A stretch of 64,000 nucleotides of DNA from NCBI RefSeq assembly GCF_031679605.1, contig NZ_CP117522.1, positions 7,688,001 through 7,752,000 on the forward strand. The letters run 5' to 3'. Position 1 is the stretch's first letter, and each line of letters starts with the position of its first letter. This document shows, in pieces, positions 25,513-34,791 of the stretch. The stretch comes from Streptomyces luomodiensis. GTDB lineage: Bacteria; Actinomycetota; Actinomycetes; Streptomycetales; Streptomycetaceae. Position numbers and translations under genes: made by a program. Under the pieces are notes generated by a model. It ran no database searches. It saw nothing but the letters and a program-made list of their open reading frames with translations, and was not told the DNA's origin.

Positions 25513-27648
25513 ATGCCCCGGCTCGCCTTCGCCCAAAGCTTCTGGGACGGCTACGAGACGTTGGAGAAGCCGGTGCGAGCCGGAGTACGCAAGGCCATGG
25601 CGAAATTCCACACCATGAGCGCCGCCGAACTCAACGCCGATAAGGGACTGCACCTGGAGTCCGTCGAGAACGCCCGTGACCGGCGGATGCGCACTATCCG
25701 CGTCACCGACTTCTGGCGGGGCGTCGTCCTCGCCCCCGACGACGGCAGCGATGTGTTCCTGCTGGTCAACGTTTTGCCGCACGACGACGCCTACACCTGG
25801 GCGGCGAAGCGTCTGTACAGCGCGAACTCCGCGACCCGGGCTCTGGAGGTACGCGACGCCGTCGCCCTGGACGAGCTGACACCGCTGTACGAGACGGCCG
25901 CGCGCACGGCTCCCCGACTGCTGTTCGCGCACGTCTCCGACGGCACGCTGCGCGAGCTGGGCATCGACGATCAGGTGCTGCGCGCCGCGCGCTCCCTGGT
26001 GGACAAGGCCCAGCTGGAAGCGTTCGCCACGCTCCTGCCGGAGGACCAGCTGGAGGTGTTGCAGTACCTCGCGCAGGGCTTCAGTCCGGAAGAGGTCTAC
26101 CGCGATGTCGTCGCCGTCCGCCGGCCCGCCGACGCGCCTGCCGAGCCGGTCGAGGACCTGGCCACGGTCATCGCCAACACGTCCGCCCGTATCCGGCTGG
26201 TCACCGGGGGGCGGGAGCTGGCGGAGATCCTTGAGAAGCCGTTCGCGGCCTGGCGGATCTTCCTCCATCCCTCCCAGCGGCGTGTCGCCTACCGCACTTC
26301 CTACGGTGGCCCCGTCCAGGTCACCGGCGGCCCCGGGACGGGGAAGACGGTGGCCGCCCTGCACCGGGTGGGGCACCTGCTCGGCCGTTCCGCCGACGGC
26401 CGGGTCCTGCTCACCACGTACACCAACGCGCTGGCCGCCGGGCTACGTGAGATGCTCGGCCTGCTTCTCGACGGGGACGAGAAGCTGCTGGCCCGGGTCG
26501 ATGTGACGACCGTCGACGCCTACGCGCACGCCGTCGTGCGCGCCACGTCGGCGGCCCCGCCCAAGCCCATCGGCGACCGGGAACAGCGGCAGCTGTGGGA
26601 GAAGGCCGTCCATCAGCTCGGCCTGCCGTTCACCGCCCAGTTCCTGGCTCAGGAGTACCGGCACGTCGTGCTCGGCCAGAACCTCCGCGATCTCGACGCC
26701 TACCTCGGCGCGAGCCGCCGCGGCCGCGGCACCGGCCTCGGCCCTTCGCGCCGCCGGGAGGTGTGGCGGGGCGTGGAGCGGTTCGAGCAGCTCCTGCACG
26801 ACCGCGGCGAGACCACGCACCTGCGGGTCTGTGCCCACGCTGCGGAACTCCTCGCCGGTGAACCGGCCCCGTACGCCCATGTCGTCGTCGACGAGGCACA
26901 GGACCTGCACCCCGCACAGTGGCGTGTGCTGCGCGCCGCCGTGTCCCCCGGCCCCGACGACCTGTTCGTCACCGGTGACCCGCACCAGCGGATCTACGAT
27001 TCCCGAGTGTCGCTCGCCTCCTTGGGCATCGCCACGGCCGGCCGCAGCTTCCGGTTGCGCGTCAACTACCGCTCCACCGAGGAGATACTCGCCTGGTCGG
27101 CGCGGCTCCTCGCGCCCGTCACCGTCGACGCACTCGAAGGCGAGGGGACGGACTCGCTGGCCGGATACCGCTCGCTGCTGCACGGGCGCCGACCCCAGGC
27201 GCAGGGGTACGCGACCCGGCAGCAGGAGACCGAGGCCCTGGTGGGCCGGGTACGGGCGCTGCTCGCCGAAGGCCTCGCACCGCATGAGATCGGCGTGTGC
27301 GCGCGCTTCAACCTCTCCCTGGACGCGGCCGAGGAGAAGCTGAAGGCCGCCGGCATCCCGGTGCTGCGGGTCAAGGGGCAGACCACGCGGGGAGCGGATG
27401 GGGTACGGCTGGCGACGATGCACGCGATGAAGGGGCTGGAGTTCCGGGCGGTCTCCGTCCTCGGGGTCAGTGAGGGCGCTGTCCCGTTCGCCCGTGAGAT
27501 CACCCCGCGCGAGGCGGACCCACTGCAGCACGACGCCGACCTGCTCCGGGAACGCTGCCTCCTCTTCGTCGCCTGTACGCGCGCCCGCGAAGCCCTGAGC
27601 GTGACGTGGAGCGGGACCGCGAGCCCGTTTCTGCCGCGCGCCGCCTGA
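25513..27648 (+). CDS. RelE-like domain fused to UvrD/Rep-type SF1 helicase
   Basis: A 711-aa protein whose ATG 25513 lies behind AAAGGAACCCC, 36 bp after mcrC. Residues 1-110 resemble a RelE/ParE toxin fold: RLAFAQSFWDGYETL, then LESVENARDRRMRTIRVTDFW and VLPHDDAYTWAAKRLYSAN. After an ~150-residue linker comes a full SF1 helicase: Walker A GGPGTGKTVAALH (~271), VVDEAQDLHPAQW (~459), VTGDPHQRIYD, VNYRST, MHAMKGLEF and FVACTRAREAL. The toxin-like domain may be a DNA/RNA-binding module rather than an active RNase. Its place after mcrBC suggests a joint restriction operon, but it could act alone. Confidence 0.87.
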   Translation: MPRLAFAQSFWDGYETLEKPVRAGVRKAMAKFHTMSAAELNADKGLHLESVENARDRRMRTIRVTDFWRGVVLAPDDGSDVFLLVNVLPHDDAYTWAAKRLYSANSATRALEVRDAVALDELTPLYETAARTAPRLLFAHVSDGTLRELGIDDQVLRAARSLVDKAQLEAFATLLPEDQLEVLQYLAQGFSPEEVYRDVVAVRRPADAPAEPVEDLATVIANTSARIRLVTGGRELAEILEKPFAAWRIFLHPSQRRVAYRTSYGGPVQVTGGPGTGKTVAALHRVGHLLGRSADGRVLLTTYTNALAAGLREMLGLLLDGDEKLLARVDVTTVDAYAHAVVRATSAAPPKPIGDREQRQLWEKAVHQLGLPFTAQFLAQEYRHVVLGQNLRDLDAYLGASRRGRGTGLGPSRRREVWRGVERFEQLLHDRGETTHLRVCAHAAELLAGEPAPYAHVVVDEAQDLHPAQWRVLRAAVSPGPDDLFVTGDPHQRIYDSRVSLASLGIATAGRSFRLRVNYRSTEEILAWSARLLAPVTVDALEGEGTDSLAGYRSLLHGRRPQAQGYATRQQETEALVGRVRALLAEGLAPHEIGVCARFNLSLDAAEEKLKAAGIPVLRVKGQTTRGADGVRLATMHAMKGLEFRAVSVLGVSEGAVPFAREITPREADPLQHDADLLRERCLLFVACTRAREALSVTWSGTASPFLPRAA

Positions 27649-27668
27649 CCGGCCACCCGGAGCGGACG

Positions 27669-27701
27669 GGTGCGGGACACCTACCCGAGGCGCCCCGCAC
27701 C
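27669..27701. terminator. Bidirectional hairpin between convergent genes
   Basis: GGTGCGGG (27669-27676) pairs perfectly with CCCGCACC (27694-27701) across a 17-base loop. It lies between the end of the RelE-UvrD gene and the end of the oppositely oriented methyltransferase. No U-tract follows, which is common in Streptomyces. Confidence 0.5.
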
Positions 27702-27705
27702 GTCC

Positions 27706-29364
27706 TCACTCCGGCGGCGTCAGGGCGCCCGTGGCGAGGCCGTCACGGGCGACTTCGGCGAGCTGCCGGCTCAGCTCGTCGACCCTGCGCATTCCCGCCT
27801 CGAATGCGGACAGGGCCCGGAAAGCGGAGCCGTACCGCCGCTGGTCGTCGATGCCCATGCGAGGGATACGTGAGCCCCTGCTGTCGAAGCGGTAGGTCCC
27901 ACTGGCACTGGTGGACCGGCGGGCGTTGACGGAGCTGCGCACGAAACCCTGCAGAAAGTCCGTGTCGAGCTGCTCGCTGGCCGACACCGGTTCCGGGCCG
28001 GCGTCGTGCGCGACGAGTCCGGCGCGGACGAGATCCGCGACGCTGGTGGTGGCCCCGTCCAGGGAGCCTGGGCCGCCGCCCGGCGCAAGCTCGGGCAGGA
28101 GGGTGGCGAGGCGACGGATCTGGTCCTCCAGCTCCTCGCGGAGGGCGGCGTATTCACCCGGATAGTCCCGGTGCCGGACCCGCAGATGGCTGCCGGGGGT
28201 CAGGTCGACCGTGTCGTCGAGAAGCTCGATCAGCGGCACCTCGGCGACCTGTTCGGGGCGTGGTTCCAGGCTTCCGTCGGGGCTGTTGCCGGTCAGGTCG
28301 ACCATGCGCACGGTGTGGTTCGCGTCCGCGGCTCCCGTGTTCTCGGGGCGCCGCAGACACCACAGGTGGACGGGCAGGGCGTGAGAGGTCGCCGTCCCCG
28401 GTGGCAGGGCGACCACTTGGCGCACGATGCCCCGGCGTACGAGCTCCGCCCGGATGCGGCGGCCTGCCTTTCGGTAGGCGACTGAGGCAGGCATGACCAT
28501 GAGGACGTGTCCGCCGGGTTCGGTGTGCGCGTAGGCGTGCTGGAGCCACGCGAGCTCCCCTTCGGCCTTGGAGGGGGTACCGAGTTCCCAGCGGGAGTCG
28601 AGCAGCAGCTCTTCCCGCCCCCACTCGGTTACGCCGGCCGGCGGGTCACAGACGACCAGGTCCGCCTTGAGATCCGGCCACGCGTCCGCGCGCAGCGAGT
28701 CACCTGCCACGACGAGTACTTCCGAGCGGCCCAGGAGATCGGCGCGGAGCTGTGCGAAACGGGCGCTGTCGGCGTCCATCTCCTGGCCGCGGCAGCACAT
28801 CCCCGATGTGGAGGCTACGGACAGGAGCAGCACCCCGATTCCGCAGGCCGGATCGAAGACCGTGGAGTCGGCCGGCAGCTCCGGGGTGAAGTGACATACA
28901 GCCCGCACCACGCGCTCGGGAGTCACCTGGTCCGATCCCGTACGACGAGCGGAGTCCATGAACCGTTCGGTCAGCCCGTGCACGAGGTCGGCGGGTGCTC
29001 CCGTCCGGGCGAGACCCCGTACCCGGACGGCGATGTCATCCGGCAGTCCCGGCTCGTGTCCTCCTGCCAGCGCCCCGGCCACCTGCGCCAGGCCCGCGAC
29101 CATCTGTTCGCCGTACGCGGCCCGCATGGCCTGCCACAGCTCGACCTCGGGCGATACCTCCCGACCTTTGCGCTGCCTGTCCAGCCATTCCTGGACCTCG
29201 GTGAGCGCGTAGAGCGGACTGTTCGCAGCACCTCCCGCCGGCGCGGGGAAGTCGTCGTAACGCCGACGCCAGTTGGAGACAGCGGCCCGTGTCACTCCGG
29301 CCAGCCGAGCGATCTCGGAGCCGGTGACAAGAGGTCCGACCGATGAAGCGGCACTGTCCGTCAT
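27706..29364 (-). CDS. N-6 DNA methylase-like protein with N-terminal helix-turn-helix
   Basis: A 552-aa protein that starts with a MerR/AlpA-like helix-turn-helix (SEIARLAGVTRAAVSNWRRR, ~residues 16-35). An HsdM-type methyltransferase domain follows: motif I FDPACGIGVLLLSVA (~170) and motif IV VVCDPPAG (~238). Motif IV is atypical: gamma-class enzymes usually read NPPF/Y, with an aromatic after the prolines, and here it is DPPA, so catalytic activity is doubtful. The C-terminus lacks an obvious partner, and no hsdS or hsdR gene is nearby. ATG 29364 has no clear ribosome site, so the transcript could be leaderless. It may act as a DNA-binding sensor or regulator rather than a modification enzyme. 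Confidence 0.75.
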   Translation of the reverse strand: MTDSAASSVGPLVTGSEIARLAGVTRAAVSNWRRRYDDFPAPAGGAANSPLYALTEVQEWLDRQRKGREVSPEVELWQAMRAAYGEQMVAGLAQVAGALAGGHEPGLPDDIAVRVRGLARTGAPADLVHGLTERFMDSARRTGSDQVTPERVVRAVCHFTPELPADSTVFDPACGIGVLLLSVASTSGMCCRGQEMDADSARFAQLRADLLGRSEVLVVAGDSLRADAWPDLKADLVVCDPPAGVTEWGREELLLDSRWELGTPSKAEGELAWLQHAYAHTEPGGHVLMVMPASVAYRKAGRRIRAELVRRGIVRQVVALPPGTATSHALPVHLWCLRRPENTGAADANHTVRMVDLTGNSPDGSLEPRPEQVAEVPLIELLDDTVDLTPGSHLRVRHRDYPGEYAALREELEDQIRRLATLLPELAPGGGPGSLDGATTSVADLVRAGLVAHDAGPEPVSASEQLDTDFLQGFVRSSVNARRSTSASGTYRFDSRGSRIPRMGIDDQRRYGSAFRALSAFEAGMRRVDELSRQLAEVARDGLATGALTPPE

Positions 29365-29901
29365 GGTTTCAGTGTACACGGGCTGTCGCCCATATTCGTG
29401 ACCAATATCCGTTAACTACATACACATGCCGATGTCAAAATCTTGCGTGTACTGGACCGGTGTGATGTCACGTGTTCTCGACCAGTCGCCCTCGCTCTGG
29501 TCCTGAGTGCAGGGTGGCCCGATTCCTTCCGGCTCCCCGCTGACGCGGAGGTGACGCGCAACCAAACGGGCAACAAAGTGATAATCCGTGCGCTGCCTGT
29601 CAACGTCTGGGTGGCGAAAGCACGCTGATGGACCCACGAAGCAGACGCTGCGCGAGCTTGAGCCTGCAGCTACGTCGGCGTCAGCACGGTCGTGAGGGGC
29701 GTCGACCGTGGGGATGTGCCGTTCCTCGGGCCGACGGCGGCCTCGGCGCGGCCGCTGTCGGCGGGATGGCCCGCGTCGGCACCCTGTGCGGTGGGGGCCG
29801 AGCGGACGGACGGGGTCGGCCCGCTCGTGATGGTGGGGAAGTGGTGTCACAAGATCCGCGCGTACCCGGTCTAACGATTGAGCCGGGAAGGAGGACGCCG
29901 T
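29365..29901. other. Intergenic region without a supported gene
   Basis: This 537-bp gap separates the defence island from the ECF sigma genes. The first ~100 bp are AT-richer than the surroundings (around 29395-29445, with GTTAAC and CATACACATG) and include a GTGTACAC palindrome at 29373-29380, which suits a promoter/operator for the helix-turn-helix methylase. Short open frames on both strands have no recognisable protein pattern. No RNA gene was recognised. Confidence 0.4.
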
Positions 29902-30843
29902 ATGGATCACGGTGACGTGGTGCCGATCGCGGAGTTGCTCGACGAGCGTCGGTATCTGCTGGATGTGGCCTACTGGATGCTGGGCAACCGCGGTGAGGCG
30001 GAATGCGTCGTCGATGAGACCTATCGCCGGTGGTACGGGCTGTCGGACGCGGGGCGCGAGCAGATCACGGCTCCTCGCTCCTGGCTCGCGAAGACCGCCG
30101 GCGGGATCTGCCTGGGACGTCTCGTCCTGCCCGGCCGGGGCGCGGGAGGCCGCGCGGGCGGCCGCGGGGGAGGGCGCCGAACACGGGCGGCGGACGGCGA
30201 AGGGCCGTGGGCGGTGGTGGAGGGGGAGGTCAGCCGGGCGCTGCTGGACGCGTTGGACTCCGTGTCGCCCGCCGAACGGGCGGCGTTCGTGCTCAACGAC
30301 GTCTTCGGGATGACCTCCGGCGCGATCGCCGACATCGTGGGACGCACGGAGGCGGAGTGTGCCGAACTCGCCCACCGGGTCCGCCGCGGGCTTCGCGCTC
30401 AGCGCTCACTCCCCACGACACCCGAACGGCACGACTCCCTCGCCCGCGCCGTTCGCGACGCCTGCGCCGCCGAAGACGCCGCACTGCTCGCCTCGCTCCT
30501 GTCCCCGGACGCCACGGCGTTCTTCGACGGCGGCGGTAAAGTCCGGGCACTGGCCGGCCCCGTCCACGGCAGCCGACGGGTCGCGCACAGCCTGCTCACC
30601 CTGCTGGCCGACCGCCCCCGCACCACCCTGGCCACGCACTCCGTCAACGGCCGCACCGGGCTCGTCGTCCGCTACGACCGCCAAGTCGCCGCCGTCATCA
30701 GCCTCGACATCGCCGACCGCCACATCGCACAGGTCTGGGTCACCCTCAACCCCGACAAACTCGATGCCTGGAACCACACCCCGGAAACCGGTGGCTCCGG
30801 CTCCGGCCGGAGCCCGGCACACCGGGGCGACGGCTGGTCCTGA
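29902..30843 (+). CDS. ECF sigma factor with SnoaL-like C-terminal domain
   Basis: A 313-aa protein; ATG 29902 follows GGAAGGAGGA. Sigma region 2 is recognisable but diverged (LLDVAYWMLGNRGEAECVVDE, WYG), and a Gly/Arg-rich linker follows at ~residues 78-98. Region 4 is SVSPAERAAFVLNDVFGMTS through RTEAECAEL. The C-terminal half (~165-300) is a SnoaL-like domain with FFDGGGKVRA, SVNGRTGLVV and VTLNPDKLDAW, typical of the ECF41/ECF56-like class in which this tail tunes activity in place of an anti-sigma factor. It converges on another ECF gene ending at 30872. Confidence 0.87.
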   Translation: MDHGDVVPIAELLDERRYLLDVAYWMLGNRGEAECVVDETYRRWYGLSDAGREQITAPRSWLAKTAGGICLGRLVLPGRGAGGRAGGRGGGRRTRAADGEGPWAVVEGEVSRALLDALDSVSPAERAAFVLNDVFGMTSGAIADIVGRTEAECAELAHRVRRGLRAQRSLPTTPERHDSLARAVRDACAAEDAALLASLLSPDATAFFDGGGKVRALAGPVHGSRRVAHSLLTLLADRPRTTLATHSVNGRTGLVVRYDRQVAAVISLDIADRHIAQVWVTLNPDKLDAWNHTPETGGSGSGRSPAHRGDGWS

Positions 30844-30871
30844 TCACTCAGCGGCCGGCGCCGTGCCGCGG

Positions 30872-31816
30872 TCACACACCAGGCGCAGGGCTGACGCCGG
30901 TCGCGAAGCGGGAACGCGAACCGAGGAATGCGGCGATCTTGCTCGGGCTCAGCACCCACATCAGCTTGTGGATGCCCTCCGTCGAGGCGGCTATCGCCAC
31001 GAACGCGGAGGGCTTGCCATCTCGGTGGATCATCAAGCTCGTACGGCCGTTGGCATCGACCAGCCCGAGGTCCACATCCCGCCAGAACCGCGGATAGGAC
31101 GTCGAGAGGTTGGCCACGCGGGCACGGCCCAGCACAGGGATACGAGCGGCGCCCCGCATCCCGTTGCCATCGGTCAGACTGACGACGTCGGGCGCGAAAA
31201 GTGCTTCCAACGAGGCCACGTCCCCCGTTCGAGCCGCTGAGACGAAGGCGTTCAGCAGGCGTCGGTGCTCCGTCGTGTCCACGCTCTCGCGCCGCTCGTC
31301 CGACAGGTGCTGACGAGCGCGGCTCACGATCTTCCGCACGTTGACGACACTGAGGTGAAGGATCTCGGCGATCTCGGGATAGGAGTAATCGAACGCCTCG
31401 CGCAGTACGTATGCGGCGCGCTCGGTGGGACTCAGCTTCTCCAGCACCAGCAGCAGAGCCATCTCCAGGGCCTCCGCGCGCTCCGCGCCCAGTGCGGGGT
31501 CCGCACTCGTGTCGACGGGCTCGGGCAGCCACGGTCCGATGTAGGTCTCCCGACGGACCCGCGCCGACTGTGCGACGTTGATGGCCAGACGGGTCGTCGT
31601 GCTCGAGAGAAAGGCCACCGGGCTGACCACCGCGGAGCGGTCGGTCCTCTGCCAGCGCAGCCACACTTCCTGGAGCACGTCCTCGGCCTCGGCCGCGCTG
31701 CCGAGCACGCGGTAGGCGATTCCGAAGAGACGTAATCGGTGCCGCACGAAGACGGAGACGGCCTCTTCGAGATCACTTGCCGTGGGGGACTCCGTGGGAG
31801 ACGGTTCGACATGCAT
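30872..31816 (-). CDS. ECF41/SigJ-like sigma factor
   Basis: A 314-aa ECF sigma factor. ATG 31816 follows CAGGATC. Region 2 is GIAYRVLGSAAEAEDVLQEVWLRW, region 4 is KLSPTERAAYVLREAFDYSYPEIAEIL, and a SnoaL-like tail follows (~residues 185-300, ALFAPDVVSLTDGNGMRGA, then MWVLSPSKIAAF). ECF41 genes typically sit beside and control oxidoreductase, epimerase or carboxymuconolactone decarboxylase genes. Here an NAD(P)/FAD oxidoreductase gene lies 143 bp upstream on the same strand, which fits. The tail is expected both to stimulate and to restrain the sigma factor. Confidence 0.92.
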   Translation of the reverse strand: MHVEPSPTESPTASDLEEAVSVFVRHRLRLFGIAYRVLGSAAEAEDVLQEVWLRWQRTDRSAVVSPVAFLSSTTTRLAINVAQSARVRRETYIGPWLPEPVDTSADPALGAERAEALEMALLLVLEKLSPTERAAYVLREAFDYSYPEIAEILHLSVVNVRKIVSRARQHLSDERRESVDTTEHRRLLNAFVSAARTGDVASLEALFAPDVVSLTDGNGMRGAARIPVLGRARVANLSTSYPRFWRDVDLGLVDANGRTSLMIHRDGKPSAFVAIAASTEGIHKLMWVLSPSKIAAFLGSRSRFATGVSPAPGV

Positions 31817-31959
31817 GATCCTGAGGTCTCCGTTCCTCCGGTTGTGGCTGTCCCGTGACAGGAGCACACGGTTGTCGCACGGCTACGGTACGGCGGGACG
31901 GCCGAGGCCGTCCCGCACCTCGGACGCGCTCGGTCGCGGAAGCACCGGCAGCCGTGTCG

Positions 31960-33165
31960 TCAGAGGTTGGAGAAGCGACCGGCCTGGGCGAGGAGCTGCT
32001 CGGCGTCGTCGAGCGGGGGGTAGATCCACACCGTATTGATGTCCTGCTTGAGACGCTTGGCCTCCTCGCCGGCCATCCGCACCACCCGGTCCCAGCCGGC
32101 TGTGGAGACGGCGCCGACCGGTCCGAGGTCCAAGGTGGTGGTGTAGGGATCCGGAGCGAAGGGCAGGGGCTCGGCTCCCAGAAGGTCAGCCGCCACATTG
32201 TGTCCGGCGAACTTGCCCATCGGCAGGGCGTGCTGGCAGCTTTGCAGCGTGAGGTGCCCCTCCTCCGCCGGCGCGACCGCGGTGTCGCCGGCCGCGTACA
32301 CGTCGGGAACTCCGGGCACCCGGAGATACGCGTCCACGCCGAGCCGTCCCAGCCGGTCCCGCTCTCCAGGAATCTGGGCGGTCAAAGGGCTGGCGGCCAT
32401 GCCGGCCGTCCATACGACGGTCGCCGCGGGGATCACCTCGCCATCGGAAAGGGCGACCTCCTCGGCGGTGGCCGAAGCCACGGTACGTCCCAGCCGGCAC
32501 TCAATCTTCAGTTCGTCGATCGCACCCTCGATGCTCGGACGCGGGCCAGGGCCGAGCTCCGGGCCGAGGACATCGGCACGGTCGACCAGTACGACCCGCA
32601 CCTCCTCGCCCGTACCCTGCGCACCGGCGAGGGCGCGCAACCGCTCGCCAAGGCCGGTGGCGATCTCCACGCCGGTGAATCCGGCGCCCACGACGACTGC
32701 CGTGTACCGGCCCGCGGAGGCGGCACGCCGGGGCAGCCGCCGCAGGTGGTGATCGAGCGCCGCGGCCGAGGGCAGGGTGTCGATGTCGAAGACGTGCTGT
32801 GCGCCGGGGACGTCAGGGCGCACCAGCTGGCTTCCGGTGGCCAGGACGAGCTTGTCGTAGGCGAGGGTCCGTTCCCCGCCCGTCCGCTCGACGGCCCGGA
32901 CGGTACGGGCTCGGGTGTCGATGCCCGTCACCGTCGCGGTGACGCGGCGGACGCCGATCGGGCCGAGGACACGGTCCAAGGGCACCCGCTTGCTCTCCGG
33001 GTCGTCCTCGTAGAGGCGGGGACGAATCACCAGGTCGTCACCGCCGCTGATCAGGGTCACCCGGAGTTCCTCACCGGCCTTGCCGGCCTGCCGCGCGGTC
33101 CGTACGGCTCCCGCCGCGGCCCACACACCTGCGAAGCCACCGCCAACCACCAGGACGTTCTTCAT
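31960..33165 (-). CDS. NDH-2-like NAD(P)/FAD-dependent oxidoreductase
   Basis: A 401-aa flavoprotein of the type II NADH dehydrogenase family. The first Rossmann motif is VLVVGGGFAGVWAA (residues 4-17), the second (NADH) is AVVVGAGFTGVEIATGLGE (~155-173), and the FAD-binding C-terminal motif is VYAAGDTAVAP (~288). No membrane-anchoring C-terminal helix is obvious, so association would be peripheral. It would oxidise NAD(P)H and pass electrons to a quinone or other acceptor. It is transcribed toward the ECF41 sigma gene and is the likely regulon member of that sigma factor. Confidence 0.9.
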   Translation of the reverse strand: MKNVLVVGGGFAGVWAAAGAVRTARQAGKAGEELRVTLISGGDDLVIRPRLYEDDPESKRVPLDRVLGPIGVRRVTATVTGIDTRARTVRAVERTGGERTLAYDKLVLATGSQLVRPDVPGAQHVFDIDTLPSAAALDHHLRRLPRRAASAGRYTAVVVGAGFTGVEIATGLGERLRALAGAQGTGEEVRVVLVDRADVLGPELGPGPRPSIEGAIDELKIECRLGRTVASATAEEVALSDGEVIPAATVVWTAGMAASPLTAQIPGERDRLGRLGVDAYLRVPGVPDVYAAGDTAVAPAEEGHLTLQSCQHALPMGKFAGHNVAADLLGAEPLPFAPDPYTTTLDLGPVGAVSTAGWDRVVRMAGEEAKRLKQDINTVWIYPPLDDAEQLLAQAGRFSNL

Positions 33166-33525
33166 CGTTCCTCCCTAGCCTGCTGACTGCCACATGCGTG
33201 GCGGGGGCCTGGCACACCGTCCCGCGAATGCCGCGTTCGGGCGCCCAGGTCCCACGACCGTTCCGCAGTCATGACCGAGTGCGGTGCGCATCTGTGACAG
33301 GTGTGGCCGGCTGACGTCGAACTCCGCCGTCCGCCGGGGACAGGCCCGGGGGACAGGCCGGAGGGAAGGGGGCCAGGGGGACAGGCCGGATGAGAGGCAC
33401 GTCACCTCCGACGTCCTGTCACACACAGCCGGGTCACCCCGGTCATCACTGTGCATCCGCAACACGGCGAGGAGATCACCGTGGAATCCCTCCGCTCCGC
33501 CACCGCGGACTGAAGGAGAAGAGAC
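33166..33525. other. Divergent promoter region with GGGACAGGCC repeats
   Basis: The 360-bp gap separates the NDH-2-like gene (-) and the P450 gene (+) and should hold both promoters. Three copies of a GGGACAGGCC element lie between about 33335 and 33390, in a G-rich tract on the P450 side. No gene or convincing promoter boxes were identified. Confidence 0.4.
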
Positions 33526-34761
33526 ATGTCCCTGTCCCTCCCGTTCGTCATCGATCCAGGCGGTGCCGACCGACACGCGGAACACCGGGCCCTGCGGGCT
33601 CGTGGTCCGGCCACCCGCGTGGACATCCTCGGCCTGTCCGCCTGGGCGGTCAGTGACCCTGCCCTCCTCAAAACCCTGCTCACCAGCCCTGATGTCTCCA
33701 AGAACGGCCGCGCTCACTACCCGGCTTTCGAGGAGACGACGCGCACGTGGCCGCTCGCCCTGTGGATCGAGGTGCAGAGCATGCTCACCGCCTACGGCGC
33801 GGACCACCGCAGACTGCGGCGGATGGTCTCCCCGGCCTTCAGCGCACGCCGCATCGCCACGCTGAAGCCGACCGTAGCGGCCATGGTCACCGAACTGATC
33901 GACGACCTTGCCTCGGTGCCCGCCGGGCAGGTGGTGGATCTGCGTGAGCGGCTGGCCTACCCGCTGCCCATCAATGTGATCGGCCACCTGATGGGTGTGC
34001 CGGAAGACCAGCGGGACGATTTTCGGCAGCTCGTCGACAACGTCTTCGACAGTACGCTCACGCCTGAGCAGGCCCAGGCCAATACCGCGCGTCTCTTCGA
34101 GACCACCGACCAGTTGATCGCCACCAAGCGCCGCAACCCCGGCGACGACATGACCTCCTTCCTCATAGCGGCCCGTGACGAGGAAGCGGACGGCTCCGGC
34201 TTCACCGACGCGGAATTGCGCGACACGCTGATCCTCATGATCAATGCCGGGTACGAAACGACCGTCAACGTCATCGACCAGGCCGTCTTCGCCATGCTGA
34301 CCGCACCCGACCAGCTTCACCTCGTCCGCACCGGCCAGGCCGCCTGGGAGGACGTGGTGGAGGAGACCCTGCGCACCGAGCCCGCCATCACGTACCTGCC
34401 CATGCGCTTCGCCGTCACCGACATCGACCTGCCGGACGGGCAGACCATCTCCGCGGGGGACCCCATCCTCGCCGCGTACGCGGCCGCCAACCGTCACCCC
34501 GAGTGGCACGGGCCCGACGCCGACACCTTCGACGTCACCCGCGAGGTCAAGGACCACCTGGCATTCGGCTACGGCGTGCACTTCTGCCTCGGCGCTCCCC
34601 TGGCCCGTCTCGAAGTCGCGGAAGCCCTGCGTCAGCTCTTCGAGCGTTTCCCCGCCGTGTCGCTCGCGGTACCGGCCGACGCTTTGCCACCGGTACCCAC
34701 CCTCATCAGCAACGGTCACCAGGAACTCCCCGTGCGGCTGCGCGCCGTCGACCAGCGGTGA
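33526..34761 (+). CDS. Cytochrome P450
   Basis: A 411-aa bacterial class I P450 with ATG 33526 after GAAGGAGAAG. The I-helix oxygen-activation motif is INAGYETTVN (~residue 240). Its acidic-Thr pair reads ET, in the position of the usual (E/D)T. The K-helix ExxR is EETLRTEP (~280), and the haem loop is FGYGVHFCLGAPLAR (~345-359) with the axial Cys. It is a soluble monooxygenase that needs a ferredoxin and reductase; no such genes are adjacent, although a flavoprotein is divergent from it. The substrate cannot be read from the sequence. Confidence 0.95.
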   Translation: MSLSLPFVIDPGGADRHAEHRALRARGPATRVDILGLSAWAVSDPALLKTLLTSPDVSKNGRAHYPAFEETTRTWPLALWIEVQSMLTAYGADHRRLRRMVSPAFSARRIATLKPTVAAMVTELIDDLASVPAGQVVDLRERLAYPLPINVIGHLMGVPEDQRDDFRQLVDNVFDSTLTPEQAQANTARLFETTDQLIATKRRNPGDDMTSFLIAARDEEADGSGFTDAELRDTLILMINAGYETTVNVIDQAVFAMLTAPDQLHLVRTGQAAWEDVVEETLRTEPAITYLPMRFAVTDIDLPDGQTISAGDPILAAYAAANRHPEWHGPDADTFDVTREVKDHLAFGYGVHFCLGAPLARLEVAEALRQLFERFPAVSLAVPADALPPVPTLISNGHQELPVRLRAVDQR

Positions 34762-34791
34762 GCCGCGGACGCGTGCCGGCCGTGCGACCGG

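Noticed and set aside
27706..29364. Type I restriction-modification system
   Set aside because: Only an HsdM-like protein is present; no HsdS or HsdR gene was found on either side.
1..29400. Prophage or integrative element ends
   Set aside because: No integrase, transposase, tRNA or direct-repeat ends were seen; the island may still be mobile on a larger scale.
29443..29628. Short plus-strand open frame in the gap after the island
   Set aside because: No ribosome site, family pattern or typical codon bias.
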